DNA of 64,000 nt, from contig CM066307.1 of the NCBI GenBank assembly GCA_033807695.1, positions 2,914,001-2,978,000 of the forward strand, given 5' to 3'. Shown here one piece after another: positions 22,687 to 34,140 of this stretch; positions within the stretch are counted from its first letter, which is position 1; every line of letters begins with the position of its first letter. The notes under the pieces were generated by a model. The model was given only the letters and a program-made list of their open reading frames with translations. It was not told the DNA's origin and did not search any database. Source of the DNA: Daedaleopsis sinensis. Taxonomy: Eukaryota; Basidiomycota; Agaricomycetes; Polyporales; Polyporaceae. Made by a program: the position numbers and the translations under genes.

Positions 22687-23637
22687 TGTTTAAATTCGAC
22701 GCCCGCGGACCAAAGCGGCTGGTGGTCCTACCGCGCTCTGCGCGGCATATTCGCTCCGACAAGGTATCATGCCCCTGAAATATCTGTTGCACGAGGCCGG
22801 AGTCCGACGAAGTCCGACTTGCCCGTGGATCCTTAACCTCTAACACCGACCTTCCAACTTCCTCCGATCTTTCGAGGATCATGGCTCACTGTGATGATCA
22901 GAATTCGCATGATTTGCCATTTATGCGTTTGAAGCTGTTGCGAGATAAATATATGCAGTCTTACAACAGACAATGGCACTTAGACACTACTGGTACGCAG
23001 TGTTTGAAATTCCACATCTAATGATTAAGATGCCACGTTCATGATCCCAGGTCTAGATATACACGACGTGTCTAGCCATGGAAATACTACTTCATGTGTC
23101 TTTTCAGGTTGTTTCTCGAACTCGTGCAATGCTAGAGATATTTCCACGAGCCAGATACGCACAATAAACGCAATGTCATCGCCGTGGCGTCACAGTCAAG
23201 TGAGTCTTACAATCGGTGCCACGCATACACTCGCTGAGCTCATAGGCCAGGAACACACGTTGTACGAGCCCTAGGCTTCCGCAGAACTCGTGTCTGTCTG
23301 ACACGATGTGTAGCCGTATGCAACGGCGCCGTGTTACAAGGCACGCATCCTGAGCGGCAGAGAGTGCTAAATGTGTCCGCTCCCCCGGTGCTAGCGTCGG
23401 GGTTTCGCACACGAACCCAACCCAGGATCTTCCAGCATGTGTCACTGTTCTCCAGACCTGTTCAGATGCCCCTGGGCGTGACCTATGATGATCCTACAGG
23501 TCTCGGGATCAGGACTTAGGGCGCATATATGCTGAGAAGATTGCCCAAGTATAGAGCCCCGACTCCCTCCTGCGGTGCATCCCGACCGTTTAACGTGTCA
23601 CGACCGAGGCCTTCCCCATCGATCCAGTCCACTCACC

Positions 23638-25762
23638 ATGTCTTCCGCCCTCGAAGGCGAACTCCTGCGGCTAGCTCAGCTACGCGTATACACCGTCTAT
23701 GCCAACGGTACGCCTCCGCACATTGGATTTCATCAAGTGAGAAAGGAGGCTAAAGCGCGATTCGTCAGTCGCATCCCTTGCCCTTCTCATGTCGGTAACC
23801 TCTCTTCGTTCAAGGTTCCTCTCGGCGTGCTCACATCTTCCCGCTCAGATACGATTGGCAGCTCACGTTTGGGGATGAGGTCTGTTCTTCACTCTGCTGC
23901 AAGACTGTCGCTGTGGACATCCTATTGCCTAGGTCAACGTTGTGTGGAGAGCTACCGGGAAGCTCAGCAAAATCTTGTTTGTAAGTCAAGCCCGATTATC
24001 CCTTTGTGCATTCCTTTAGACTTACCGCCTCCGCCCGCGACGTAGTTGTGGGTACGGGATCTGCAGTTTAGGGTCCACCTCTCCTACTCAGCAAGCTATC
24101 AGATCCGCTACTTTGGCATTGCGACACATATACTCATTACCTGCGGTGAGTAAGACCACCACGTACCATCTATGAAACCAAAAGATAACCACGGCTGCCG
24201 CGATAGTGTACCTGATCGAGGACCCGTTGCCTGCGGTGAGTGTGTGGTAGTTTACATCCACGCGCCGGCCACTAACGCAGCCATACAGTTGTAAGAAACC
24301 ACCCCTGGTTGTCTTGTGGGAGGACGCTCAATCGGTCTGCAGCTGCAATGTAGCGAGCCGGCTCCAAATCGCGACTCCGAACATCGTCTGGTGGTCGGTG
24401 GAGTTCGTCTTCGCACTTCGGTATGTTCCCCACTGGCAGCAGGAGCTGCGATTTCCAACTCTGAAGCTTTGACACGGTCATAGGGTCTGGATTCTCTATC
24501 GACGGTCCCGCAAGCTTCTCTTGTTCCTTGCCTTCATGTACATAGGTGAGTACGCCCGCGGTACTGACGGCACAACGTCACTAAACATCCTGTCTCATAG
24601 CCTCGATCGTCATCAGGTACGTCTGGATGGCTCTCCTTCCAGCCGGCTGCGGCCTTACGCGAGTGCAGCGCCGTTATCCTCATCAAGGTCCTGGTGCATG
24701 TGACACGTAAGTGAACTTCACCCATACGACTTACGATCCTGCGAGTCTGATTTTCTATCTAGCGGTGTCGATTCCTCCGTAGGAGTCTCTCCCATTTTCA
24801 AGTTGTCCGCAGAGATGTACTGAGCTCGCCGCAGGGGTCTGGGGATCACCGGATGTTTTTCGTCAGGTATGTTCGTTGTTGGGGAGTAGCTCGCACATCG
24901 AGACCTGAATTCCGCAGTGTCCCAGTCTGTATACGAACCAATCATCATCGGGGTGATTACGGTGAGTTGTGTTCACTCAGATTCGATCTGTCGTTATCCT
25001 GACTCTGCTCATGCGCGCAGACTTCCACTCTATGCATTTTGACGGTGTACAGCACCTTACAGGCAAGACGCGAGCTCACATCGTCTCCGTTGTTGGCCTT
25101 ATTCCGTAAGAATCGCGTTTAGCTCATTTCCGCTATATCCCGGTCATTGACAATACCAAAATGACCTGTATCACCCTAGTGCGCGACGGTCTTATCTACT
25201 ACTTCAGGTAAGCCGCCTCCTCTGTCGTTCCGTCTGCCGCCAGTACTGACCGCGTGCATATACATACGCAGTGTCAATGGTGAGCGTGCACTGACGGGGC
25301 CGCGGTATGCATCACCATGCTCACCCGGGTCCCAATGCTTCGTGTCTATAGTCGTCTTCATCCTGAACCTCATGCTATACCGCTTCGGGGAGTCGACGGA
25401 GAAAAATCTGTTCGGCGGCTTTATCGACGCGTGAGTGTCGCCCGCCGCTCATCCAAATCCCTTCCGTCCCCTGCCGCTCGGCCGCTCGGCCGGTGTGCTG
25501 CATCCTACTCAGGCTCATCCGCTTGCTCCACAGGATCCCGTGCATGTTCGGCACGCGCGTGCTCATCAACATCCTCTCGCTCGTCCACAGAGGGTTCTCC
25601 GACGGTGGCCCCTCCGAATCCACTCCGCCACTTACTGATCCGCAGTTTGCTCCCCAAGGAACGTCTGCGCTAGGCGCAGGTCAGCCCCCAGACACGTTCG
25701 AGCTGGGAACGATAGCGACCGGCACCGCAGACGTTACGGGCGAGGACTCTTGCAGCTGCTGA
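23638..25762 (+). CDS. DUF6533-type multi-pass membrane protein, 20 exons
   Basis: Integral membrane protein of a family expanded in Agaricomycetes; about seven helices, function unknown. Exons: 23638-23707, 23769-23790, 23849-23879, 23933-23980, 24046-24051, 24103-24145, 24207-24235, 24281-24290, 24354-24420, 24484-24545, 24601-24616, 24669-24706, 24763-24778, 24835-24866, 24918-24961, 25021-25105, 25180-25207, 25272-25279, 25352-25430, 25513-25762; 327 aa. Signature pieces are LLIYDWQLTFGDEVNVVWRA, KLSKILF..RYFG, WWSVEFVFALRVWILYRRS, SVYEPIIIGVIT, LRDGLIYYF and the C-terminal GTRVLINILSLVHRG. The tail is polar and ends in CSC. Exons of 6, 8 and 10 nt are needed to keep frame and family motifs. 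The 6-nt exon and the 24281-24353 junctions are least certain; the total stays in frame. Confidence 0.78.
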
Positions 25763-26486
25763 GAGTGGGGTCGAGGACGAGCTCGAGATGGCATGGACGG
25801 CAAGGGAGTATGTGTTTGACCAATCGCAGTGTTTCGCAACGTGGAGCTGCAGCAGTAATCTACGCATAGATGTGGCAAGCAGTGTCTCCAATCTCTGGAT
25901 GTCTATGAAGCTTCCCGTCCTCGGAGACGTACGCTCAAGGGCGAGACGACAGCGGAAGACATTGGTATGCAGTGCGAGCACTTCTCCTCCGACGGAGCTA
26001 ACAGCGGGTGTAGCGGGATGTCGAACTACTGTGTCTCCACCGGTGTGGCGAGATGGTCGGGGTGGTTAATGTTCAGATTATATTTACCGCCCGTCACAAA
26101 CACGGCGCCTGATGGGGAAATACGATGGTGGACGTTCTCTCGCGAGTCACCTATAGTCACGGACGACAGCGCGATCAACAGTGCGACATGTCCGGCTCGG
26201 AATTGCGGTTGCGAACAGGGTCGCGGCTTTCGAGGGCATGTTCTCCGTTGCCGACTAGATATGCTGAAAAGATGACAGTCGATCTCTTCTTATCACAGGG
26301 CATGTGGACACGACCTTCTATCTCGTTGCCATCTGGGAATGAGCGACGCACGATGCCGATGCAATCTGCCTTGCGACAGCGGTCCCCATCACGTAGGAGA
26401 GCTCACATCTTCTAAAGGAGCTAAACACGTTTCGCGACACTCACGAGTACACAGACACGTATAATACAATGTGTACGGCACGCCAT
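25763..26486. other. convergent intergenic region, DUF6533 gene and metacaspase
   Basis: 724 bp without a supported gene; short frames on both strands lack domains. Confidence 0.5.
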
Positions 26487-28858
26487 TCAACAGATGAACA
26501 ACAGGTTCACATCCTGCGCAGGCACGCTCGCGTCAGCATACCGCGGTTCTGCCCTGCGACGCAGAAAGCCGAGGGGCTCACCATAGGATGCGAGCTGGAG
26601 AGCTGTGGCTTCTGGCTGTACTTCTGCTTCAGGATCGTTCTGTGGGTCACGTATCGGTGAGATGCTGGTCACGACGAGATGCGTGCGGATGGCTGACCGG
26701 ACACCGATGAGCAGTTGCTGGTAGCTCTGTTGCCGGTTCTGGCCTGTACGCAATTTTCAGCGGGTGATCAAAGAAGCTATCCAGAGGATTAGCGTTGCGG
26801 AGGGATGGACTTACGCAGACAAGTGGTGAAAGCCTGCCCGCGAGTCCTGGCATGTCAGCATGGGTAGAGGTGGAAGGCGAGGATCGACGTACGTAGCTCA
26901 TCGCGCCAGTCGACTGACCGGCCTCGACGGTATCAGCGCTGGTTTGGGAGTCCTTGCAACCGCTCCACGAGATCTGTTCATCATCATCGTCAGATGAGTT
27001 AAACAGCGAACTGAGCAAACCATGATATGAAGAACGCACCACATCAGCAGGAGATGTCCTAGTAGCGCGGGTCTTCTTCTCCGCGCGGGCGTTGCCGCCG
27101 GTCGCACTCTTCAGCAAACCGGAAATGGAAGAAAATGCACCGCCCTGAAGGATCCCCGCGAGGATGTTGAGTAAAACAGAGGGATAAAGGTCACGGATGT
27201 CACGAACCATATCACCTCGTGCATACGAGGTCACTGCAGAGAGAAGACCTTGGCCTGCTTCTGCGGCCAGATTCGGTTCCTTGATCTTGCCTTCCGTCGA
27301 GTAAATGTAAGGGAGATCTATCGAACGGCGTTAGCGACGTATCGAAAACCAAGTTCGAGTGAGACCTACCCAAGGCCGAACCAGAGTGACATGACTAGGG
27401 CGCCGGATGAACATATATATAACGAATAACATGAGCGTACTCACATCGAAGATCGCGGTCAGTCGACAACCCGGGGGAAGTGGCTTGACCATGATCTCGT
27501 GCATGATCTGCGGTCAGAGGACGGTCAGCAAGTTATACACCATGAAACGATAGATACTCACATCGTCCACAATGTGGCCGGACTTCTCATAGTCAACAGG
27601 GTAGATGACCTCGTCATACCCATCACCTTCGTCGCCGTCTAGATCCTTGGTTTGTCCACCATGGCCGGAGTCTGACAGCCTTTCGATGAGGATAATATCC
27701 ATGACGGCGGTCCCGAGGAACGCTTACAGTGGAAAAACAACGAATCGTTCGGTTGCGCCCCCCTAACCAGCCACTGCATCGCAGCAATCTGCATTCGCGC
27801 GCTCGTCGTCAGAATATTCTCCATCAACGATGAAGGAAACCACGCATACAATGTTGTCTCTTGTGGGAATTTGGCGCGGATTCTGGGCATCGTCCGTCAA
27901 AACGACCATGTCGTCCGGACGATATCCCCATAACTCTGATCAGCGTGCGGAGATTAGGCTCCTATCGTTCGCATATTTCGAGGGTTCGTACCTTTGAGGA
28001 ACTGGGTGACGTTCTGAACGTCGTTGATACAGCCCTTCAGTTCGCCTCTTTGTCCGAAGTAGTTGATCCCGATCTAGGTAGAGAGAGACACGGTCAGCAT
28101 CAAGAAGCATGGGGTGACAGAACGTGAGGAGGGCGTACACAAAGCGCCCTCTTCCTCCCGGTGCACTGAGAGTACTGGTAGAAGAGCTGATGTTGCTGGT
28201 GATCCATCCCTTCAAAAGACGGGCCGTAGTTCTGCTGCTGGCTCGGTGGCGGAGGCGGAGGGCCGGCTGTAAGAGTCGTCGATCAGGTTCAAGTCGAGCG
28301 CGTGCAGGATCATTGGACATACATGGGGGTGCATAGCTCCCGTAAGAGCCAGGAGGGGGGCCAGACGGCGGTGCGTATGTGTCCCTGTTGGAACCAGGTC
28401 GAGCAGGAATGGGAGGCGGACCTCCGGGAGGGCCGTAGCCGGGCGGAGGACCTGGAGGAGGAGCAAACCCACCTGGAGGACCGGGAGGGGGGGCATATCC
28501 TCCAGGAGGCGGACCAGAGGGAGGAAAACTACTGGGGATGAGGGCATGGACATCTGGACGAGGAGGAGTGATTGGCTTACCCAGGGGGTGGGGAGTTGTA
28601 GGAAGGCATGTATCCCGGGTTGTATCCCGGAGTTGGAGTTGGCGCGTTTCTTCCACATCGAGCCGGCCGTCAAGACGGGTTGCCACAGAGCATGTAGATA
28701 TTCACTCACGGACTAGGGAAGCCAAATCTTCATAGCGTGCTCGTCTTAGTCGCGATCGAATACTGGATCAACCCAGTCACTTACGGAGGTTGGCCCGGAG
28801 GACCTGGAGGCGGCTGGTATCCGCGGTGACCGTGCTGGCCAGGATAGTTGTTCCACAT
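26487..28858 (-). CDS. MCA1: type I metacaspase
   Basis: Cysteine protease of the caspase-like clan that cleaves after Arg or Lys and acts in stress response and protein quality control. Exons (minus): 28858-28785, 28649-28581, 28531-28323, 28266-28139, 28073-27992, 27935-27850, 27788-27728, 27671-27562, 27507-27445, 27394-27370, 27317-27040, 26973-26893, 26833-26815, 26743-26698, 26639-26582, 26513-26487; 471 aa. The prodomain (about 1-155) is Pro/Gly/Tyr/Gln-rich, typical of type I enzymes. The p20 domain begins [20 protein letters not shown]; the catalytic dyad is His240 (SGHGGQ) and Cys296 (DSCHSG); [16 protein letters not shown] is the usual loop. The p10 part has [22 protein letters not shown] and ends DVNLLFIC. 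The 135-bp second intron is unusually long here. Confidence 0.94.
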
Positions 28859-29141
28859 GTTCAGATACCTTGCTGTTCAGTGACGGACAAAGCGAGTGGG
28901 GAGACGAGATGAGCGCAAGAGAGAAGCTGCGGCCTCATACAGCGTCTACTAGTAACACTGCTATACATCTCACGTGAGGTGACGTCTTGGCCGAATCGGC
29001 GCGCCGGCGGCGCGCATGGGTACTGCTGCAGCGCAAGTTTGTACAAAACCATAGCGTAGTTCTACTCGCTGCGGCACCTCAGCATCGTGGACCATGCCCC
29101 AAGGTACATACAAGACCAACGCGCATCATTTTCTGCAGAGT
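28859..29141. other. metacaspase upstream region
   Basis: Short gap between the metacaspase start and the pICln 3' end, both on the minus strand. Nothing else supported. Confidence 0.4.
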
Positions 29142-30016
29142 CTACGAGTGTGATTCCTTCTTCTTAGCCTCGGCGTCTTCTTCTGCGTCCTCGAACTGCT
29201 CCGCGGACTTGTCAAACGGGTCGTAGATGATGCTCTCGAGGTGTGCGAGCGCGGCCTGCATATGCCAAAAAGAAAGGGCAGAAAGAGTGATCGGCGTGGG
29301 TCGTTCAATAAGGATTGAAGCGGCTGTTATTGAGGAAATCGCTGCGCACTTTCCCTACTTCGCTCAGCTCCGCGTCCGCGTCCCCATCGAAGGTCTCGAA
29401 CTCCCCCGGGTCGACGAACGCGTCGTCGTCGTCGTCCATCGCGTCCTCTTCGTTCGGGTCGGGGTGAAGCGACGCACAGAGCGACAGGCTCTCGAAGATC
29501 GGCTCAACTGTGGCAGGTTCAGTGGAGGCGCGCGGATAATCGGGAGGAGGGACGTACGAGCCGATGGATTTTGGGGGACGATGGCGAGTTCGCGCATGCC
29601 TGACGCGTCCTCGCCGTCTTCTTCTGTAGGCTCTTCAGAGATAGGCTCGTCTAGCTGGCAGTAAATGGACGGCCCAGATTCTGCGCGCGAGATGGCATGA
29701 AGTGTGATGGACGGGTAGTCGACTTGGAAGCCGCGTCCAGTCGCGGACAGAAACACGAGAACGCTGGACGCGACATGAGGTCACATCAATTGCGGTGCCA
29801 GCGCACGTACCTCTCAATCACGTATAGGGTGCCACTGGCCGCATCCTGGGGAGAAAAGCCTTCGAGTGGGGGATCGAGAGTGACCGAGACGTTTTCCTCC
29901 TTGTGGCGGAGGACGGGTGGGATGTCTGCAAACGACGCGGGGGTGGACGCGCTGAGCGTTTTGTGCTCTTCCTCTGAGATGTGGGTCGGCAGCGAGGAGA
30001 CGAGGGTGATGGCCAT
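29142..30016 (-). CDS. pICln (methylosome subunit, Sm-protein chaperone)
   Basis: Chaperone that holds Sm proteins for PRMT5 methylation and snRNP assembly in the cytosol. Exons (minus): 30016-29811, 29763-29558, 29507-29350, 29255-29142; 227 aa. The PH-like core shows ASGTLYVIERVLVFLSATGR, FQVDYPSITLHAISR, a Glu/Asp-rich loop and MRELAIVPQNPSA; then LFESLSLCASLHPDP-type helix and an acidic tail (EEDAMDDDDDAFVDP). The spliced end is AALAHLESIIYDPFDK, SAEQFEDAEEDAEAKKK; QFEDA matches the conserved ICln terminus. If the 94-bp last intron (29349-29256) is kept, the protein instead ends VRSDFLNNSRFNPY at 29305 (204 aa). Start is 272 bp from the divergent NAPRTase gene. Confidence 0.88.
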
Positions 30017-30288
30017 GGTGTGGTCAGTTCAAGGCGAGCGAGGGCAGCAGACTGCGAAAAGCAGGTTGAGAGTAAGATCTGGATCTAGCCGAGAGCACAA
30101 CAATTACTCTAGACGCCCACTCTACTGCACTCCAACCGGAGAGGCGGCCCGAAGGGATCCTGAGTCAAGTGCAGCCGCTTAGATAAAACGGAGGAGAGCC
30201 GCAGAACATCTACCAATCGTCATGGGTCCGACACAGGTCGTCAATACACTGCGGCACACTCCTTCTTTCCAACAGTCATCCCCTAACC
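30017..30288. promoter_or_regulatory. divergent promoter region, pICln and nicotinate phosphoribosyltransferase
   Basis: 272 bp between two start codons; no clear core element seen. Confidence 0.45.
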
Positions 30289-32130
30289 ATGGCCGAACAA
30301 CCACTCGTCCTGCCTGCGTCCCTGCTCGACACAGATCTCTATAAGGTTCGTGCGTGTGCATGCACTCTAAACCACGAGTCTGACTATGCGGACTAACGCA
30401 TGTCGCACCCGAGTACAGTTCACCATGCAGCAAGCGGTTCTTCATCATTTCCCAGACGTGGAGGGCACATACAGCTTCACCCACCGCGACAAGGACGTCT
30501 ACTTCACGCGCGAATGCTTCGAGCTCTTCCAACGTTCCGTAGCAGGTGTGCACGTGCTCAACTCCCCCCTCAGTACGCACCTGCGCACCCTTATCTCATT
30601 GTACCCACCCCACAGAGTTCCACAACCTGCAGCTGACCGCGGACGAACGCGCGTGGCTGGAGAACGCCTGCCCGTTCCTCACGCCCGCCTACCTGGACTA
30701 CCTCCAGACGTACCGGTTCCGCCCCGAGCAGGTCCGGCTCGCCTTCGCGCCTCTCCCAGAGGACGAGGCGCAGCACGCGCAGGGAGACCCGCTTACGCGC
30801 GGCCGCATCCACATAGACGCGACGGGCCCCTGGAAGGAGACGATCCTCTGGGAGGTCCCGCTCATGGCCTGCCTGAGCGAGATATACTTCAAGACGGCGG
30901 ACCGCGACTGGAGCTACGACGGGCAGGAAGGTCTGCGCCCCCGTCCCCGCCGCTGGCCGCGCGTGCCATGCTGACGCTGTCGCATAGAGTCCGCGTACGA
31001 GAAGGCGGCGACGATGCTGAGGGCCGGCTGCACGTTCAGCGAGTTCGGCACCCGGAGACGGCGGTCTCTGCACACCCAGCGGCTCGTCATGGGCGCGATC
31101 CTGAAGGCTGCTCAAGACAACCCGGGGACGGGGCGTGTGAACGGCACAAGCAACGTCAGTCTAAGCCTTAGTTCTCGTTCTCGTTACCACCGGTGTGCTG
31201 ACACATTGCGCATAGATGTACTTTGCTAAAGAATTCGGGGTGGCGCCTGTCGGCACCATTGCTCAGTGAGTACTGGGCCTACTAGTGTGGGCCGCACGAA
31301 ATCGCGCTAAGATCAGTATGGCTTGCAGCGAGTGGTTCATGGGTGTATGTCCTCCCGCGTCGATCCCCGCTGTCTCATGACCACATTCGCATTCCAGGTC
31401 GGGGCGATGAAGGGCTACGAACACGCGAACGGAACAGCACTCCAGCTCTGGGAGGACGTCTACCCGAACGCGCTCCTGATCGCGCTCACAGACACCTTCT
31501 CTACGGAGGCGTTCTACAAGGTCGGCGGCCTGCACGCATCTCGCTGATTCCCCCAACGCTGACGAAAGTGCCGCACACAGGACTTCGTCGCCAACCCGCA
31601 TTTCGCCCAACAGTGGACAGGCCTGCGGCAGGACTCCGGCGACCCGTATATCTATGCGCCGCGCGTGAAGGAAATATACCAGAGCATCGGGGTGGATCAT
31701 TCGAAGCCCACGATCATCTTCTCAGACTCGCTGGACGTGGACAAGGCGTTGAAGCTGAAGCGGCAATGCGACGAAATCGGCATGAAGTGTAGGGACTCCG
31801 CAGTATGCTAGCTGGCGAAGGAGGCTGAGTTGCACCAATGTAGGCGCGTTCGGCATCGGCACGTCGTTGACGAACGATTTCAAGAAGACGTCGAGCGGTG
31901 GCAAGGAGAAGAGCCGTGCGCTGAATATGGTCATCAAGTTGTCCTCCGTCGACGGGAAACCTACGATCAAGATCAGCGACGAGATCACGAAGGTGTGTGT
32001 GCGCAGGGTCGTGGCGTTCCTGAGCTCACGTCCGCACTTGTTCCAGAACACCGGAGATTACGAGACGGTGCGCCGAGTGAAGGAAATCTTTGGCATCCCT
32101 ATTACGAAGGAGGACCGAACGGTTTCATGA
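30289..32130 (+). CDS. NPT1: nicotinate phosphoribosyltransferase
   Basis: Joins nicotinate and PRPP to nicotinate mononucleotide in the NAD salvage (Preiss-Handler) pathway. Exons: 30289-30345, 30419-30545, 30616-30930, 30988-31154, 31216-31265, 31329-31344, 31398-31520, 31581-31788, 31844-31992, 32047-32130; 431 aa, the normal fungal length. Family motifs: [120 protein letters not shown] and ALNMVIKLSSVDGKPTIKIS. The catalytic His of GTIAHEW and the PRPP-site residues are present. One exon is 16 nt (HEWFMG). Nothing is missing. Confidence 0.95.
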
Positions 32131-32333
32131 GGCGCACACTTGGAGATGCCTCTGTAGAAACTAGAAGAAAGTCGTGTGTAGCATAGTAGACGTACTCTTG
32201 ATACCACCAGCTAGATGCGATGTGATCCGTGAACGCGTTCCGTATGCAGAGCACACACATACATAAGTTATGCAACCAATATTGTCCAGACTCCAGACCG
32301 GAGAACGAGAAACATCCAATATATGACAATCCC

Positions 32334-33265
32334 TCAGAATATCGCATTGATGAGGCCACCGCCAATGGCAGCACCTGGAGGTCGTCATGAGATGCATCGC
32401 TCGAGCACTGGGAGAAAGAACGGGGACTCACCAGCACCGAACCCTACACCGCCCGCGGCCGCGTTGGCCATCGTGCCGCCGAGCTTGCCGAACTTGTTCT
32501 TCTTCGGCTGCTCTTCCTGCTGCACGACTTGCGGGGCAGGTGACTGTACAACGACGGGCTGTGGAGGCGAATAGTGGTACACGGGTGCCTTCTCGGGCAT
32601 TCCGTACGGCTGGGGCGGACCCGGGGGTGGCGTGAAGTAGGACGTGGGCCCGGCGACGGGCATCATGGGCATGGACATGGGCGAGGCCGCGGGCGGCGGT
32701 GGAGAGGCGGCCGAGCGCGCGCTGTCGAGCTTCTCGACATGGTTGGAGGGGAAGAGACCCTGCTTGCCTCTGCATTTCCCGGTCCACCAGTCTGCGTTGG
32801 TCTCGTCGACGATTTCGACAGTTTCGCCGGCGGAGAAGGAGAGATCGTTCGGCTCCTGGATGAGCATGTCGTGGCCATACGAGGGAGCACATATGTTCAG
32901 TTGGAGTGGGAGTTGGTAATCAGGGGGGAGTAAGCGGGACTCACCCTGCCGTCCTCGTTGTATGCCCATAGAGCGCGCGCCTTCACGACATTGGTCCGAG
33001 GAGGAGGAGGCGGGACGCGACGTCCGGCGTCAGGGGTGCGCGCTGGGCCCACGGCGAGGTTCTGAAAGCTTGAGGATATATGGTCTGTGGATGAAGCGGG
33101 CGGAGAGCTTGATGGGCCCTGGGAGAGGCGGGTGATGAGCTCCGCCGCTTCAGTGGGCGAGATGTAGTTCTGCGCGGCGAGGAAGGAGATGTTCTGCTGT
33201 GTCTGGGAGAGGATGTGCGCAAGGAGGGCAGCAGACTGGGGATCTGAGGGCGTTGAGATGGGCAT
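32334..33265 (-). CDS. SH3-domain protein of the Lsb1/Pin3 family
   Basis: Cytosolic SH3 adaptor related to yeast Lsb1/Pin3, which bind Las17/WASP at actin patches. Exons (minus): 33265-32945, 32855-32432, 32374-32334; 261 aa. An N-terminal helical region (ALLAHILSQTQQNISFLAAQ, YISPTEAAELITRL) is followed by a Ser/Pro linker, the SH3 domain at about residues 95-150 (KARALWAYNEDGREPNDLSF, TVEIVDETNADWWTGKCRG, GLFPSNHVEKL), a Pro/Gln/Tyr-rich stretch and the tell-tale C-terminus KLGGTMANAAAGGVGFGAGA..AIGGGLINAIF, which in yeast reads FGAGAAIGSDIVNNIF. It is divergent from the P450 gene. Family call firm, exact orthologue of the Lsb1/Lsb2 pair not decidable. Confidence 0.9.
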
Positions 33266-34140
33266 CGTGGTCGTCGTTGGTGGTGGTCAGAGGAGAAAGA
33301 AGGCCGGAACGGAATGGCAAGCCTCGGCCAAGTGCGATCGTTCACTGCAGTGCTCTCGGCTCTGCTAGATCCAGATCTTGCGCGCGCCCGAGACGCAGGT
33401 GTCACATCGTACATGATCCTGTCAGAGTCGTGACTCATTGACGGTCACTTCCTCAGCTCCTTCAATACATATCCTTGCAAACGCTTAAGCTTGGCTTGCT
33501 CTTGTCTCTCGCACTCGTACTATGCCCATGTGATGGAATTGGAATGTTGAGGGGGAGCTACTGACGTCTCATAGCATGCATTTAACGCAAAGTCGGATCT
33601 GCCGCCACTGGCAGTGTCCTGCCAGTGCTGCCCGGCAATCGGCGAACATTCAGGTAAGCTTCAAGAGCTCCTTCAAAAAGATTTACGGACTCCCCATACA
33701 CTCATACTTATGCAGTAATCAGATATCATGCGACGTCATGATTAAATATAGCAGGCCACCGGTAACAGTCCGTTGAACAACCTTCACCCGGAACGCATCC
33801 ATAACGCCGCCCTCACCCAGCATGATACCCTCCTCTTTAACGCCACCAGTGTTGTATTCGTCGCGCCATTAAGTTGAGTCGTCACCAGCACCTCCTCTGC
33901 CTCATATATAGCCCCTCGTTGTTCTCGTATCATCTCCCGACGATGGACAGTTGCTGCGACTAAATTTACTGAATTTACCCACCTCCTCCACTTATTGCAA
34001 CCGCCCTACTATCACGGCATAGGATCAACTTCTCTCATAGAACATCACGCACGTCAATAAGCACCGCATTTGCAGACTATATAGGTGCACCCGCTGGAGA
34101 CACCACTCCTTGTGAGCTACCTATCATCCTGCTAGCCGCG
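33266..34140. other. divergent upstream region, SH3 protein and P450
   Basis: 875 bp without a supported gene. TATA-like elements occur near the P450 end. Confidence 0.5.
34078..34083 (+). promoter_or_regulatory. TATA box of the P450 gene (TATATA)
   Basis: Lies 58 bp before the P450 start codon, the normal place for a short-leader TATA promoter. A second TATATA-type run is near 33903. Confidence 0.5.

Larger units (their letters stand above)
20764..23637. other. 2.9-kb gene-poor stretch
   Basis: Only short frames occur. Near the left end are the leader and TATA box of the secreted-protein gene; near the right end is the upstream region of the DUF6533 gene. In between lies a 46-bp palindrome. 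At about 22037-22160 an ATG, a GTAAGT donor and a CTAAC/AG acceptor could make a tiny spliced frame, but it shows no similarity. No transposase, reverse transcriptase or long repeat was seen. Confidence 0.5.
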
